Of a stretch of 64,000 bases of DNA, positions 63,602-64,000 are shown piece by piece. This DNA comes from an uncultured Eubacteriales bacterium (GTDB lineage: Bacteria; Bacillota; Clostridia; Oscillospirales; Acutalibacteraceae), in assembly GCA_905198155.1 (NCBI GenBank), contig CAJKBQ010000018.1:3012-67011 (forward strand). Reading direction: 5' to 3'. Position numbers and translations under genes: made by a program. The first letter of the stretch is position 1; each line of letters begins with the position of its first letter. The notes beneath the pieces were generated by a model. The model did no database searches. It worked only from the letters and a program-made list of their open reading frames with translations, and had not been told where the DNA came from.

Positions 63602-63633
63602 AATTCCACCCTGCTGCGCAGCAGGGTGGAATT
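63602..63633. repeat. 32-bp perfect palindrome after the transposase remnant
   Basis: AATTCCACCCTGCTGC (63602-63617) followed directly by its exact reverse complement (63618-63633). It lies right behind the transposase stop and shares ATTCCAC with the 63116 inverted repeat. Could be a terminator-like hairpin or insertion-sequence end. No gene is visible from here to 63808. Confidence 0.75.
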
Positions 63634-63808
63634 CCTGATAAAATGTTTTTGTTTTTTTACTGCCTACTTGATAGGGATCATATCATCCTGTCCTGATCGG
63701 TTTTCTTCTCTTTTTGTGGGTTACCCCAACATTTATTATTGAACCTTCATTTTTCTATGATTTTGTGTCGGTGCATAAAGCCCATATTGCGTTTTGCTGT
63801 TGTCTGAT

Positions 63809-64000
63809 TTAAACGCTGTCGATCACCGAAGCAAAGTAGTTCTCGGAAACCGAGTCGAACAAGAAAGCGTCGATAAGGCCCTCGCGCTTTGCCTGCCGTA
63901 CCTTTTCGGTCAACTCATCGTCTGTGTCGTCATCCACAAAGAGAATGACCCGGCAGTTTTCCGTGTTCCGTTTTACCTTGTCACGGATTGCCATTCGTTC
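63809..64000 (-). CDS. C-terminal part of an unidentified protein, possibly receiver-like
   Basis: About 64 codons are visible, open to the window edge; the internal ATG at 63994 need not be the start. The segment contains CRVILFVDDDTDDEL and VRQAKREGLIDAFLFDSVS, a strand-helix-strand pattern resembling the end of a response-regulator receiver domain. Nothing else can be said from the fragment; assignment is weak. Confidence 0.4.
   Translation of the reverse strand, partial: ERMAIRDKVKRNTENCRVILFVDDDTDDELTEKVRQAKREGLIDAFLFDSVSENYFASVIDSV

Overview
The window looks like a chromosome segment from a GC-rich, spore-forming, anaerobic Clostridia bacterium, most likely an Oscillospiraceae/Ruminococcaceae-type gut organism. 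This rests on strong AGGAGG ribosome sites, TRTGn extended -10 promoters, a spoVT gene, ECF-transporter and ruvCAB operons in Firmicutes style, LplABC-type sugar importers with YesM/YesN two-component systems, and intergenic repeats typical of that group. No rRNA, tRNA or CRISPR array was seen. The taxonomic call is inference from gene content.

Layout. 1-93: start of a divergent, probably metal-sensing repressor gene with a perfect sigma-A promoter and a CsoR-like operator. 495-7290: sugar importer cassette 1 (two permeases, lipoprotein), a MITE-like element lying in the leader of a membrane-anchored AraC regulator, and a tiny membrane protein. 7291-8332: about 1 kb of degenerate direct repeats that includes a duplicated 3' end and terminator of the next gene. 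8333-11066: GH127 beta-L-arabinofuranosidase-family enzyme divergent from its AraC regulator. 11336-12586: LCP cell-wall ligase. 12675-21042 (minus): a tightly overlapped operon ruvC-ruvA-ruvB-methyltransferase-ecfA1-ecfA2-ecfT-truA-DUF5711-trmO. 21270-25099 (plus): two membrane proteins (one CvpA) and a ClpE-type unfoldase. 25177-26108: GNAT and DUF559 proteins. 26316-32967: importer cassette 2 with a divergent YesN/YesM pair. 33042-36935: unknown protein, polysaccharide deacetylase, M23 peptidase and two half-size TauE/SafE proteins. 37054-45485 (minus): rimP-nusA-ylxR-ylxQ-infB-rbfA-nrnA-truB-ribF. 45755-46863: small membrane protein and SpoVT. 46937-48982: GH78 alpha-L-rhamnosidase. 49138-50759: divergent DegV/TetR pair. 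50659-57253 (minus): importer cassette 3 followed by its own YesN/YesM pair. 57495-61807: an AT-rich SbcC/SbcD-like pair that looks foreign. 61894-62979: amidohydrolase. 63116-63633: IS3 transposase remnant and inverted repeats. 63809-64000: start-less end of an unidentified gene.

How it works together. The accessory theme is plant cell-wall glycan use: three LplABC-type importers, each with a membrane sensor and AraC-type output, sit among GH127 (arabinan) and GH78 (rhamnose) enzymes. This fits uptake and breakdown of pectic or rhamnogalacturonan-type oligosaccharides. The importers carry no ATPase gene locally, as is usual for this family, which relies on a shared MsmX-like ATPase elsewhere. 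The housekeeping blocks (Holliday junction resolution, vitamin uptake, tRNA modification, translation) are ordinary in content, but unusual in how many genes are coupled by 4-bp start/stop overlaps.
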